The notes under the pieces were generated by a model. The model had not been told where the DNA came from. It worked only from the letters and a program-made list of their open reading frames with translations, and searched no databases. Shown here in pieces: positions 24,565-32,977 of a DNA stretch of 36,077 nucleotides. The stretch spans positions 1-36,077 of the forward strand of contig CAJUOS010000020.1 of the NCBI GenBank assembly GCA_910588075.1, read 5' to 3'. Numbering within the stretch: position 1 is the stretch's first letter; every line of letters starts with the position of its first letter. Both the position numbers and the translations under genes were made by a program. This DNA is from an uncultured Erysipelotrichaceae bacterium. GTDB lineage: Bacteria > Bacillota_I > Bacilli_A > Erysipelotrichales > Coprobacillaceae.

Positions 24565-25113
24565 ATGAGTTATACTCAAAAAAGTATAATTGTCAAAGGA
24601 ATAGTTATTATTGTGATTGTTTTAAGTAGTTTGTTAAATGGACATTTACAAATGAATAGAAAGGCAAATCAGGTAGAAGATATATTTATGAATGGTGAAG
24701 ATGGAAGTGGACTTTCTATTCATTATGATTTAAAAAAAATTGATGATAGTATGTCTTATTGTATTTCTTTAGCAAAAGCTAACCATCAAGAAAATAATCA
24801 TTATATCAAACAAGTCAATAATCTTCATAAAAATTTTTCATCATTAAAAACAATCAAACAATATAGCCAATGGTATAATGATGTTCAAGATCATTTTCCA
24901 TTAGCTATGGGTTATTTGGAAAGCTTATCATTAAGTCAAGAACATAGAAATATGCTTTCTAAATATCAAGCTACTTATAAATCAGCAACACATACAATTG
25001 CTTATTCACCCTATAATCAATATGTTAGAGATTATCAAGAAGAAACAAGTGGATGGTTTGCAGAAATAATAAAAAAAGGAACTCATGTAAAGGAGGTTGA
25101 TTCTTTTGATTAA
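24565..25113 (+). CDS. Unknown anchored protein, LemA-position
   Basis: This 182-residue protein has a single N-terminal membrane segment (about 7-24) and a helical outer or inner domain. I do not recognise it. In many Firmicutes a LemA gene precedes a TPM-domain gene, and this one holds that position and has LemA-like layout, but I see no LemA signature. The start lies one base after the telA stop, with the SD inside telA. It overlaps the next gene by eight bases. A divergent LemA relative or a family-specific partner of the TPM protein are the main options. Confidence 0.7.
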   Translation: MSYTQKSIIVKGIVIIVIVLSSLLNGHLQMNRKANQVEDIFMNGEDGSGLSIHYDLKKIDDSMSYCISLAKANHQENNHYIKQVNNLHKNFSSLKTIKQYSQWYNDVQDHFPLAMGYLESLSLSQEHRNMLSKYQATYKSATHTIAYSPYNQYVRDYQEETSGWFAEIIKKGTHVKEVDSFD

Positions 25114-25921
25114 AAAAATATGGATGTCTTTTCTTGTGTTTATGTTATGTTTAGTATCCATTTCTGCATTGAGTATACCTAAACAAGATAGTTGCATATA
25201 TGTTAATGATTATGCAGATGTGATTAGTGATCAGACAAAACAATCTCTTATTTCTATGAATCAATCTTCAGATTATTCCACTGGTGGTTATGTTGTCATT
25301 GCAACTTTTGATTTTGTTGAAGGGGACTTATATGATTATGCATATAAGCTTTTCAATAAATGGGGAATAGGTGATGATAAAAATAATAATGGAGTGTTAT
25401 TACTTTTAGATATTGGCAATGAAAATTGTGCATGGATTATAGGAACTGGGTTGGAAAATGTTTTGAGTGATGGGCGTTGTCAATCTATTATTGATAATTA
25501 TTTTAAAGAAGATTTCTTGAATAAAAAATATGATAAAGCTGTTTTGAATACAACAAAACAATTTTTGAAACATATTGAAAATGGAAATTTTAAAGTTGCA
25601 GATAATAAGTCTCATTTTTTTGGAATAGAAATGGGAGATATATTAACAATTGGGATTGTTTTATTCTTCATTATTTTAGCAATTATTATATCATTTATTT
25701 CACCAAATAGAGGTAGAAGTTATCAATCTAGACGTAGGTATCATAGACCACATTATCATAGACCTCGTTCTTACAGTCATCGTCCTATGAGTGGGTCAAG
25801 AAGTTTTTCTAGATATACATCAAGAAGTTCACGTCCAAGTCGTAGATCTTCTTCATCAAGAACAAGTGGAACACATCATAGTGGTGGGAGAAGTAGAGGT
25901 TCAGGAGGAACACTTAAATAG
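25106..25921 (+). CDS. TPM-domain membrane protein
   Basis: This is a 271-residue protein starting at TTG 25106, nine bases after AAAGGAGG. A signal-like N terminus (about 3-22) is followed by a TPM domain (about 25-150), with YVNDYADVISDQTKQ, GGYVVIATFD, LFNKWGIGDDKNNNGVLLLLDIGN and WIIGTGLENVLSD, the usual landmarks. A membrane helix (about 175-197) follows, then a tail of some 70 residues of Arg, Ser, His, Tyr and Gly. TPM proteins are linked to membrane-protein quality control and photosystem repair in other organisms. The basic tail faces the cytoplasm if the usual topology holds and could bind nucleic acid or acidic lipid. Confidence 0.85.
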   Translation: MIKKIWMSFLVFMLCLVSISALSIPKQDSCIYVNDYADVISDQTKQSLISMNQSSDYSTGGYVVIATFDFVEGDLYDYAYKLFNKWGIGDDKNNNGVLLLLDIGNENCAWIIGTGLENVLSDGRCQSIIDNYFKEDFLNKKYDKAVLNTTKQFLKHIENGNFKVADNKSHFFGIEMGDILTIGIVLFFIILAIIISFISPNRGRSYQSRRRYHRPHYHRPRSYSHRPMSGSRSFSRYTSRSSRPSRRSSSSRTSGTHHSGGRSRGSGGTLK

Positions 25922-25937
25922 ATAGGATGAATAAATT

Positions 25938-26543
25938 ATGGTAGAAAAAAATGTTTGTGATGTTTGTCAAAAGAAAATAAAAAGGATTAATAATATAGCT
26001 TATGTATTAGAAAATAGTACAATATGTTCTTATTGTTATGAAAAACTTGAAGGATTTAAAATTATTAAAAAATATCAGGATATAGATAGCTTAGAAAAAG
26101 ATAGAAAAAAATATACTGATATGATGTATAGGTTAGAATATCCTCAAAAAGTTATAGATGATTTGCAAATTCATTTTAATAAAAAGAAAAATCAAATATT
26201 GAATATAAGTGAAATTGATCATTATTTAGTAACAACAAGTTCTACTTTAGAAGGATATGTTATTGATGAATATTTAGGAGTTGTTTCAGGTCATGTGGTA
26301 ATAGGTCCAGGATTTTTTTCATCGTTCAATGCAACAATGGCAGATTGGACGGGTAGTGAGGCTGATATCTATACTGATAAATTAGATACAGCTCAAATAA
26401 TTGCACAAAAAAGAGCGATTCAAAAAGCAATTCAATTAGGTGGTAATGCATTAATTGCAATAGATATAGAACATACAACTTTCTTTAGAGATTTAATGGG
26501 AGTTGTTGTAACAGGAACAAGTGTTAAAGTTCATAAAGAATAA
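25938..26543 (+). CDS. Zinc-finger plus YbjQ-domain protein
   Basis: This 201-residue protein has an N-terminal treble-clef or ribbon-like finger, with C7 and C10 in CDVC and two more cysteines in CSYCYEKL near 31-34. A C-terminal YbjQ-type domain (about 90-198) follows: TTSSTLEGYVIDEYLGVVSGHVV, AIQLGGNALIAIDIEHTTF, GVVVTGTSVKV. YbjQ domains form pentamers and were suggested to bind metal, but function is unsettled. The start follows AGGATG 16 bases after the TPM gene, and a terminator ends the chain here, so it is the last member of the TelA cluster. Confidence 0.8.
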   Translation: MVEKNVCDVCQKKIKRINNIAYVLENSTICSYCYEKLEGFKIIKKYQDIDSLEKDRKKYTDMMYRLEYPQKVIDDLQIHFNKKKNQILNISEIDHYLVTTSSTLEGYVIDEYLGVVSGHVVIGPGFFSSFNATMADWTGSEADIYTDKLDTAQIIAQKRAIQKAIQLGGNALIAIDIEHTTFFRDLMGVVVTGTSVKVHKE

Positions 26544-26600
26544 AAAAACTGATGACAATATACTCTTTGTAACATATGAGTATATAGAAATCAGTTTTTT
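26543..26600. terminator. Bidirectional terminator
   Basis: AAAAAACTGAT (26543-26553) pairs with ATCAGTTTTTT (26590-26600), and an inner stem ATACTC/GAGTAT lies between them. The A and T tails allow it to stop both the TelA chain and the convergent HAD gene, whose stop codon it overlaps. Confidence 0.85.
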
Positions 26601-27369
26601 ATATCAAATTAAAATGTTGTAAAGCATGTACAATACCATTATCATCTACTGAATCAGTAATATAATGAGCAATTTTTTTAACATCATCATGAGCATTACC
26701 CATAGCTACAGAAATATTGACATGTTCTAACATTTGAATATCGTTTCCACCATCACCAAATGCCATTGTTTCTGATAAATCAATATCATAATATTTCAAA
26801 AATTGATCAATTCCATTTTGTTTTGTTCCACCAATGGGTGAAATATCACAAAAAAGAGGATGCCAACGAGCCGAAATACAATGAGGCATAACTTTTAAAA
26901 GCTCTTTTTCTTCTTCTTGAGAAATGAAGCACATGCATTGATAAATTTTATGATGAATCACTTGTTGATAATCTCCAGCAGGATGATCATCATTATGAGT
27001 AATTGCATGAATTTCATCAACACGTTCATCACGCATATTGAAATATTTTGTATGTTCTTCAGTAAATCCACAAGGAAATGGTTTTTCTTCTAAATAATTT
27101 AAAAGAGCTATTAAATCTTCTTTTACAATTGTATTTTCATAAATAAGTTTTTCTTTAGTATAACAATATTGTCCATTTAAAGTAATATAACCATCAAAAG
27201 GAAAATCATTAAGTACAAACAAACCATCTTTTCCTCTTCCTGTTGCTATAAAAAGTTTGATACCTTTTTCTTGAAGTTTTTTTAAAGCCACAAATGTTTG
27301 TGGTGGAATTTGATGTGTTTTAAAACTTGCAAGAGTTCCATCTATATCAAAAAATATTGCTTTAATCAT
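26599..27369 (-). CDS. Cof-type HAD phosphatase
   Basis: This is a 256-residue haloacid dehalogenase superfamily phosphatase of the Cof subfamily. Motif I is FFDIDGTLA near the N terminus, motif II is IATGRG, and motif IV is AFGDGGNDIQML with GNAHDDVKKIAHYIT after it. A C2-type cap lies between. Such enzymes dephosphorylate sugar phosphates or flavin precursors, with substrate unknown here. The start is placed at 27369, because GGAGGAT (27376-27382) lies in front of it. The upstream ATG at 27384 would put the SD inside the gene. Confidence 0.88.
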   Translation of the reverse strand: MIKAIFFDIDGTLASFKTHQIPPQTFVALKKLQEKGIKLFIATGRGKDGLFVLNDFPFDGYITLNGQYCYTKEKLIYENTIVKEDLIALLNYLEEKPFPCGFTEEHTKYFNMRDERVDEIHAITHNDDHPAGDYQQVIHHKIYQCMCFISQEEEKELLKVMPHCISARWHPLFCDISPIGGTKQNGIDQFLKYYDIDLSETMAFGDGGNDIQMLEHVNISVAMGNAHDDVKKIAHYITDSVDDNGIVHALQHFNLI

Positions 27370-27456
27370 ATATTTATCCTCCATGATTTTTAATTATATC
27401 ATTGCATAATAAGAATGTAAAAATATTTTCATTCATCATAAATAAATTATTTTTTA

Positions 27457-27465
27457 TGTTATAAT
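27457..27465 (+). promoter_or_regulatory. Extended -10 promoter of the AEC gene
   Basis: TG-T-TATAAT, with the hexamer at 27460-27465, lies 23 bases before the ATG at 27489. No good -35 is seen, as is common for extended -10 promoters. Confidence 0.6.
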
Positions 27466-27488
27466 AAAGAAAAAATAGGAGAAAGATT

Positions 27489-28400
27489 ATGCAAGAAGTT
27501 TTAATAAAATCATTCACATTTGTATTTATTATTATAATAGGTTATATATTAAAAAAAGCAAAAGTACTAAAAAAGGAAGACGCACATGTTTTAGCTACTA
27601 TCATTATGAATATAACTTTACCATGTGCATTACTAACAAGTGCTAATGGAATTGAATTAAGTGGATTGATTATTGTTTTAATAATTATTGGTATTTTATC
27701 TAATATTATTATGATTTTTATTGGTTATTTTGCAAGTTTGAAAGAATCTAACCAATTAAAAGCAGCATTTATGATTAATACATCAGGATATAATATTGGA
27801 AATTTTGCTTTAGCATTTATTCAAAGTTTTTTTCCAGGATTAGGAGTTGTCTATTTATGTTCATTTGATATAGGTAATGCATTAATGGGCTTAGGGATTA
27901 CATATGCTATGGCATCTCATGTTGCCAGTGGAGAAAATCATTTCCAAGTTTCAGATTTATTTAAGAAATTATTTTCTTCGATTCCTTTCGATGTTTATAT
28001 TCTTATTTTTATTTTTGCTATTTTTAAAATTAAAATTCCAGATTCTATTTTGTCTATTGCTTCAACAATTGGAGCTGGAAATAGTTTTCTAGCCATGTTG
28101 ATGATTGGATTATTATTAGAATTAAAAATATCTCCAACGGAAACTAAGAATGTAATAAAAGTTTTAGTATTAAGAATTATTGGAACAATAATTTTATCAT
28201 TGCTAACTTATTTTATTTTACCAATTCCAATTTTAGCTAAAAAGATTATGATTATGGCTTATTGTGCTCCTCTGTCTACTGTTTCAGCAGTTTTTTCTAA
28301 AAAGATAGGATATGATGGTGATATGCCTGCTGTTGCTAATTCATTAAGTATTATTTTAGGTGTTATATGTATGACAATATTATTAATTTTATTTATTTAA
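27489..28400 (+). CDS. AEC-family (auxin efflux carrier-like) transporter
   Basis: This is a 303-residue membrane protein with ten predicted helices and the AEC layout. The N-terminal half includes FIIIIGYILKKAKVL and ATIIMNITLPCALLTSANG, whose proline-broken helix is diagnostic. The second half repeats it with APLSTVSAVFSKKIGYDGDMPAVANSLSIILGV. Bacterial members are thought to export or exchange carboxylates such as malate. The cargo cannot be read from sequence. AGGAG lies in front of the start, and a terminator follows at once, so it is a single-gene unit. Confidence 0.88.
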   Translation: MQEVLIKSFTFVFIIIIGYILKKAKVLKKEDAHVLATIIMNITLPCALLTSANGIELSGLIIVLIIIGILSNIIMIFIGYFASLKESNQLKAAFMINTSGYNIGNFALAFIQSFFPGLGVVYLCSFDIGNALMGLGITYAMASHVASGENHFQVSDLFKKLFSSIPFDVYILIFIFAIFKIKIPDSILSIASTIGAGNSFLAMLMIGLLLELKISPTETKNVIKVLVLRIIGTIILSLLTYFILPIPILAKKIMIMAYCAPLSTVSAVFSKKIGYDGDMPAVANSLSIILGVICMTILLILFI

Positions 28401-28422
28401 GATACTTTGGTATCTTTTTTTT
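28399..28422 (+). terminator. Terminator after the AEC gene
   Basis: GATAC (28401-28405) and GTATC (28410-28414) flank TTTG and are followed by eight T. It is short but has a long U tail. Confidence 0.75.
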
Positions 28423-28456
28423 ATAAATTGTTATAAAATAAACAAAGGTGATGAAA

Positions 28457-30463
28457 ATGGAACTTCAATTATTGAAAACAACAGAAAAAAGATATCAATT
28501 ATTAAATCAAATGAATATATTTTCATTAGAAGACATTGTTCAATATTATCCATATCGTTATGATATTATTGAAGAAGCATATCCTTCAATTAATGATGAA
28601 CGTATTATCATTGAAGCAGTAGTGATTTCGCCTGTTAAGATTTTTTTTCGTGGAAGAATGTCAAGAATGACTTTTGAAGTAGAAGATCAATATCATCAAA
28701 AATATCAAGTTATTATTTTTAATCGTCATTTTTTAAGACAATATTTAAAGTTAAATACAATTATTACAATTATAGGTAAATGTCAAAATCATAAAATTAC
28801 AGCAAGTGATATTAAGATAAAATCAATTAATGAAATCAAAGGAATTCATCCTGTTTATTCAATAAAAGATGGATTGACTCAAAAAAGTTTTCAACAATAT
28901 GTTAAGAAATCTTTATCTTTATTAAATGGAAAAATAGAATCTTATGTACCTGAAGAAATGATGATAAAGCATCAACTTATACATAAAAATGTAGCTTTAT
29001 GGAATATTCATTTTCCAGAATCACAAAATGATATAAAACAAAGTTTAAAATTTTTAAAATATGAGGAATTTTTAAAATTTCAATTAACAATGCAATTGAT
29101 TAAACAAAAAAGAAGTCATGAATTAGGAATAAGGAAAGAATTTGAGATTGAAAAATTACAATCATTTATTTTAAATCTACCATTTCAATTAACAAAAGAT
29201 CAACAAGTAGCTGTTAAAGAAATTGTTGAAGATTTAAGAAATCCTCAAATGATGTATCGCTTTTTACAAGGTGATGTGGGAAGTGGTAAAACAGTGGTTA
29301 GTGCTATTGCATTATATGCTAATTTTTTAGCAGGATATCAAGGAGCATTAATGGCACCTACTGAAATTTTAGCAAGACAACATTATCAAACACTTATTTC
29401 CTTTTTTAAGACTATTGATATTAAAATTGTTTTACTTACAGGATCTTTATCTTTGAAAGAAAAAGAAATAATATATCAAGATATTCAAGAGGGAAATGTT
29501 GATATAATAGTGGGAACACATGCATTATTTCAAAAAAAAGTTCAATATCATCAGCTAGGTTTTGTGATTACTGATGAACAACATCGTTTTGGTGTAGAAC
29601 AGCGAAAAGCAATTAAGAATAAAGGAAGTCAAGTTGATTTTTTGATTATGAGTGCTACACCTATTCCAAGAACATTGGCTATATCTATGTATGGAGATAT
29701 GGAAGTATCTACTATTAAAACGATGCCAAATGGAAGATTACCTGTACAAACAAAATTTATTCAATCATCATCAATGAAACCTATTTTAACCCATTTAAAA
29801 GAATATTTAGCAAGTGGAGGCCAATGTTATGTTATTTGTCCTTTGGTTGAAGATAGTGAGGTATTAGAGGCAAGAAGTGCTTCACAAATTGCTGAGGCAA
29901 TGCAAAATTACTTCCGAGATAATTATCAAGTTGGATTATTGCATGGACAAATGAAAGATCAAGAAAAAGATGAAATTATGAATCAATTTCAACAAAATGA
30001 TATTCAAATTTTAGTATCAACAACAGTTGTTGAAGTTGGTGTAGATGTTAAAAATGCAAATATGATGGTTATTTATAATGCTGAAAGATTTGGAATGAGT
30101 CAATTACATCAATTAAGAGGTAGAGTAGGAAGAGGTAATCAACAGGCTTATTGTTATATGATGAGTTCATCTACATCAAAAGATGCTGTTGAGCGATTAA
30201 AATATATGGAGAAAAGTCATGATGGATTTGAAATATCTATGTATGATTTACAATTAAGAGGACCAGGAGAAGTTTTAGGTAATCGTCAAAGTGGTGTTCC
30301 TACATTTCTGATTGCTGATATTTTGAAAGATTTCCCTGTTTTGCAAATTGCTAGAGATGATGCAATATATCTTATTGATAAATATAAAAAAGGAATAGGT
30401 TATCAAGAACTTATTCAAAAAATTGAAAAGAATTTATCGGTCAATAATGAATATATAGATTAA
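28457..30463 (+). CDS. recG: ATP-dependent DNA helicase RecG
   Basis: This is a 668-residue RecG, close to the usual 680-690. The wedge/OB region is N-terminal (about 55-160), and the superfamily-2 motor follows. Walker A is GDVGSGKT, the DEAD-type box is ITDEQHRFGVEQR, motif III is SATPIPRTLA, and the late motifs are VSTTVVEVGVDV and QLHQLRGRVGRG. It remodels stalled replication forks and Holliday junctions. The start is ATG 28457, because AGGTG (28447-28451) precedes it. In-frame GTG 28448 and ATG 28451 sit on the SD. plsX follows after 31 bases, the common Firmicute order recG-plsX-rnc. Confidence 0.96.
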   Translation: MELQLLKTTEKRYQLLNQMNIFSLEDIVQYYPYRYDIIEEAYPSINDERIIIEAVVISPVKIFFRGRMSRMTFEVEDQYHQKYQVIIFNRHFLRQYLKLNTIITIIGKCQNHKITASDIKIKSINEIKGIHPVYSIKDGLTQKSFQQYVKKSLSLLNGKIESYVPEEMMIKHQLIHKNVALWNIHFPESQNDIKQSLKFLKYEEFLKFQLTMQLIKQKRSHELGIRKEFEIEKLQSFILNLPFQLTKDQQVAVKEIVEDLRNPQMMYRFLQGDVGSGKTVVSAIALYANFLAGYQGALMAPTEILARQHYQTLISFFKTIDIKIVLLTGSLSLKEKEIIYQDIQEGNVDIIVGTHALFQKKVQYHQLGFVITDEQHRFGVEQRKAIKNKGSQVDFLIMSATPIPRTLAISMYGDMEVSTIKTMPNGRLPVQTKFIQSSSMKPILTHLKEYLASGGQCYVICPLVEDSEVLEARSASQIAEAMQNYFRDNYQVGLLHGQMKDQEKDEIMNQFQQNDIQILVSTTVVEVGVDVKNANMMVIYNAERFGMSQLHQLRGRVGRGNQQAYCYMMSSSTSKDAVERLKYMEKSHDGFEISMYDLQLRGPGEVLGNRQSGVPTFLIADILKDFPVLQIARDDAIYLIDKYKKGIGYQELIQKIEKNLSVNNEYID

Positions 30464-30494
30464 ATATGATATACTATGGTGCGAGGTGAAGAAG

Positions 30495-31478
30495 ATGTAT
30501 AAATTAGCGATTGATGCAATGAGTGGAGATTTAGGAAGTGAAATTGTTGTTAAAGCTTGTCTTTCTTTCATACAATCTCATTTAGATGTTGAATTATATG
30601 TAACTGGAAAAAAAGAAGAGTTAAAATCTTTAGAAAATGTGAATAATATACATATTGTTGATGCTCAAGATATAGTTGGAATGAATGATGGTATTATGTC
30701 TGTTCGTAGAAAAAAAGAATCAAGCATGGTTAAAGCAGTCATTATGGCAAATGATGGACAAGTTGATGGGGTTGTTTCTTGTGGTTCTACAGGAGCATTT
30801 TATACAAGTGCTATGTTGTTTTTAAAACGTATTGAAGGTGTAGAAAAATCTTGTTTAATGGCTGTTTTACCTACCTATAATAATAAAGGAGTCTGTATGT
30901 TAGATGTAGGCGCAAATGCTGAAAATACAGCTGAACAACTTAATGATTTTGCAATTATGGGAAATATTTATGCTAAAAATATAAGACATGTTTCAAAACC
31001 AAAAGTTGCATTGTTGAATATAGGGACAGAAGAAAAAAAAGGTAATGAAGTTCATCAACATACATATCAACTTTTATCTCAAAATGAGAATATTCATTTT
31101 GTAGGAAATATTGAAGGTAGAGAGATTTTACTTGGAGATGTTGATGTTATTGTTACTGATGGATTTAGTGGGAATATTGCACTTAAAACTTGCGAAGGAA
31201 CAGCTTCATTGGTAATGAAAATGATTAAAGAAAGTATGTTGTCTTCAACTAGAGGGAAATTAGGGGCTTTACTAGCAAAGCCTTCACTGTATTCTTTGAA
31301 AGATAAATTTGATTATAAGTCAGTGGGTGGCGCTTTGATGATGGGATTTACAAAGGCAGTTGTAAAAGCTCATGGAGCAAGTGATGAAATTGCTTTTGAA
31401 AATGCCATGGATTTAGCATATCAAATGGTGAAACAAGATGTTGTTTCACAAATGAAGGAAGGATTGGAAATAAAGTGA
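30495..31478 (+). CDS. plsX: Phosphate acyltransferase PlsX
   Basis: This is a 327-residue PlsX that converts acyl-ACP to acyl-phosphate for phospholipid synthesis. It has the family opening LAIDAMSGDLGSE, VVSCGSTGAFYTSAML, MLDVGANAENTAEQL and IVTDGFSGNIALKTCEG. The start at ATG 30495 follows GAGGTGA, and the in-frame GTG at 30486 is part of that SD. The variant DLG replaces the usual DxGG of the first loop. Its last bases overlap rnc. acpP, often found next to plsX, is missing here. Confidence 0.95.
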   Translation: MYKLAIDAMSGDLGSEIVVKACLSFIQSHLDVELYVTGKKEELKSLENVNNIHIVDAQDIVGMNDGIMSVRRKKESSMVKAVIMANDGQVDGVVSCGSTGAFYTSAMLFLKRIEGVEKSCLMAVLPTYNNKGVCMLDVGANAENTAEQLNDFAIMGNIYAKNIRHVSKPKVALLNIGTEEKKGNEVHQHTYQLLSQNENIHFVGNIEGREILLGDVDVIVTDGFSGNIALKTCEGTASLVMKMIKESMLSSTRGKLGALLAKPSLYSLKDKFDYKSVGGALMMGFTKAVVKAHGASDEIAFENAMDLAYQMVKQDVVSQMKEGLEIK

Positions 31479-32170
31479 AATTATTAGATTTTTTACAAAA
31501 AGAAAATATTCCTTTTCATAATCTATCATTATACAAAGAAGCTTTTACTCATGCTTCTTATGCTAATGAATCTCATCATAGAGGTCAGGATTATGAAAGA
31601 TTAGAGTTTATGGGAGATGCTGTTTTACAATTATATGTTTCAGAATTTCTTTTTAAAACTTTTCCTGATGCTCCAGAAGGGACATTAACAACATTAAGGA
31701 GTAAATTAGTAAGAGAGGAATCATTAGCAAGATTTTCTAAACAATTGGGATTAGGCGATTTTCTTTACTTAGGAATTGGTGAAGAAAAAAATGGTGGTCG
31801 ACAAAGAGAAAGTGTTTTGGCTAATATATTTGAATCATTTATTGGTGCAATTTATTTAGATTGTGGAAAAGATGAAGTATTAAAAATTTTAGAAAAAACA
31901 ATTTATCTACATAGTGATGATTTAGATTATGATGATATTACTGATTATAAAACAACCCTACAAGAATTAATGCAAGCAGATCAACGAAAAACAGTTACTT
32001 ATGAATTGTTAGATTCAACTGGTCCTGCTAATGCTCCAGAATTTACTGTTGCTGTTGTTATGGATGATATGCGTTTAGGAACTGGTAAAGGAACAAGTAA
32101 AAAAAGAGCAGAACAACAAGCAGCAAAAGATGCTTTAAATAAATTAGCAACAAGTGATCATAAAAAATAA
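31475..32170 (+). CDS. rnc: Ribonuclease III
   Basis: This is a 231-residue RNase III with an endonuclease domain (about 1-150) and a double-stranded RNA-binding domain (about 155-226). The signature ERLEFMGDAVL and the second acidic site in ANIFESFIGAIYLD are intact. It processes rRNA precursors and structured mRNAs. The start is GTG 31475, in a GTGA overlap with the plsX stop, so translation is probably coupled. The coding 3' end forms the 5' arm of the terminator. Confidence 0.96.
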   Translation: MKLLDFLQKENIPFHNLSLYKEAFTHASYANESHHRGQDYERLEFMGDAVLQLYVSEFLFKTFPDAPEGTLTTLRSKLVREESLARFSKQLGLGDFLYLGIGEEKNGGRQRESVLANIFESFIGAIYLDCGKDEVLKILEKTIYLHSDDLDYDDITDYKTTLQELMQADQRKTVTYELLDSTGPANAPEFTVAVVMDDMRLGTGKGTSKKRAEQQAAKDALNKLATSDHKK

Positions 32171-32184
32171 TCACTTGTTTTTTT
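32149..32184 (+). terminator. Terminator of recG-plsX-rnc
   Basis: AACAAGTGAT (32149-32158) and ATCACTTGTT (32170-32179) form a perfect 10-bp stem ending in TTTTTTT. The 5' arm lies within the last rnc codons. Confidence 0.9.
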
Positions 32185-32234
32185 GCCTATACATTTTTAT
32201 GTTTTGTACATAAGGTATTTTAGGAGGGAAAAAT

Positions 32235-32495
32235 ATGTATAATTCATATATGTATGAAAATGAAAGAGTTTCTTTTCCAAGAGTTGGAGAAATTATTTTA
32301 TATACTGTTAACCGAGGAGATAATGTCTATCGTTTAGCAAAAACATTTAATAGTGAAGTTTCTTGGATTAAAGCTATGAATGATTTAGAAGATGAAAAAA
32401 TGATTCATCCTAATCAACAGTTATTAATTCCAATGATGTATCAACAACAAAAACCACAACCTTATCAAAGACAATCATATGATTTGTATTTTTAA
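32235..32495 (+). CDS. Small LysM-domain protein
   Basis: This 86-residue protein is little more than one LysM repeat (about 20-67: GEIILYTVNRGDNVYRLAKTF, then WIKAMNDLEDEKMIHPNQQLLIP). A short Gln/Pro/Tyr-rich tail follows. LysM binds N-acetylglucosamine polymers such as peptidoglycan. There is no signal peptide, so export is unclear. It resembles small spore-coat or cell-wall LysM proteins that are deposited from the mother cell or released otherwise. The SD TAGGAGGGA precedes ATG 32235. It stands alone between rnc and the lipoprotein gene. Confidence 0.85.
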   Translation: MYNSYMYENERVSFPRVGEIILYTVNRGDNVYRLAKTFNSEVSWIKAMNDLEDEKMIHPNQQLLIPMMYQQQKPQPYQRQSYDLYF

Positions 32496-32552
32496 CCATT
32501 TTTTTGAATAATTTTGAATTCTTGACAAACACTAGTAATAGGAGGTTTTAAA

Positions 32553-32912
32553 ATGAAAAAGATTTGTTTTGTGATCCTTTCTGTATTGCTATGTGGTTGT
32601 TCATCTACAAAAGATGTAGAAGAAAAGAAAACAATTTATAAAGATGGAACATATACTTCTACTGCACAAGGATATGGTGGGAATTTTGAAGTGCAAACAA
32701 TTTTAAAAGATGATAAAATTGTTGATGTGATTGTGAAAGAACATAATGAAACACCTTCTATAGGTGGTGTTGCAATTGAGCAAATTATCACAAAAATGAA
32801 AGAAAAAAACACTTATGATGTAGATGTTATTTCAGGAGCAACCAAAACTTCACAAGGAATGATTGCAGCAGTAGAAGATAGTATGAAAAATGCAAAGAAT
32901 ACAACGAAATAA
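32553..32912 (+). CDS. FMN-binding-domain lipoprotein
   Basis: This is a 119-residue lipoprotein. The signal peptide ends at lipobox LLCGC (C16 is the lipidated cysteine). An FMN-binding domain (about 30-115) follows, with YKDGTYTSTAQGYGG at its start and VISGATKTSQG at its end. The SGAT motif is where the flavin transferase ApbE attaches FMN to threonine. It would act as a single-flavin electron carrier on the outer membrane face, as in extracellular electron transfer or fumarate-type reductases. No partner or apbE gene is in the window. SD AGGAGG; a terminator follows. Confidence 0.88.
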   Translation: MKKICFVILSVLLCGCSSTKDVEEKKTIYKDGTYTSTAQGYGGNFEVQTILKDDKIVDVIVKEHNETPSIGGVAIEQIITKMKEKNTYDVDVISGATKTSQGMIAAVEDSMKNAKNTTK

Positions 32913-32936
32913 AGCGTTAACGCTTTATTTTTTTGT
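32911..32936 (+). terminator. Terminator after the FMN lipoprotein gene
   Basis: AAAGCG and CGCTTT flank TTAA in a fully palindromic 16-mer (32911-32926), followed by ATTTTTTTG. It begins at the stop codon. Confidence 0.85.
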
Positions 32937-32977
32937 GTTTTTGTTATATGATATACCAAATAGTGGGAGGATTTAAA

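Noticed and set aside
24565..25113. Calling this gene LemA
   Set aside because: Only the position before a TPM gene and the single membrane anchor agree. The LemA sequence pattern is not visible.
32522..32553. TTGACA before the FMN-lipoprotein gene
   Set aside because: No -10 hexamer fits at 16-18 bp, and a start there would fall at or after the ATG.
32933..32977. Fifteen-codon N-terminal extension of pncB
   Set aside because: It overlaps the preceding terminator, lacks an SD and adds Cys/Phe-rich residues not expected of the family.
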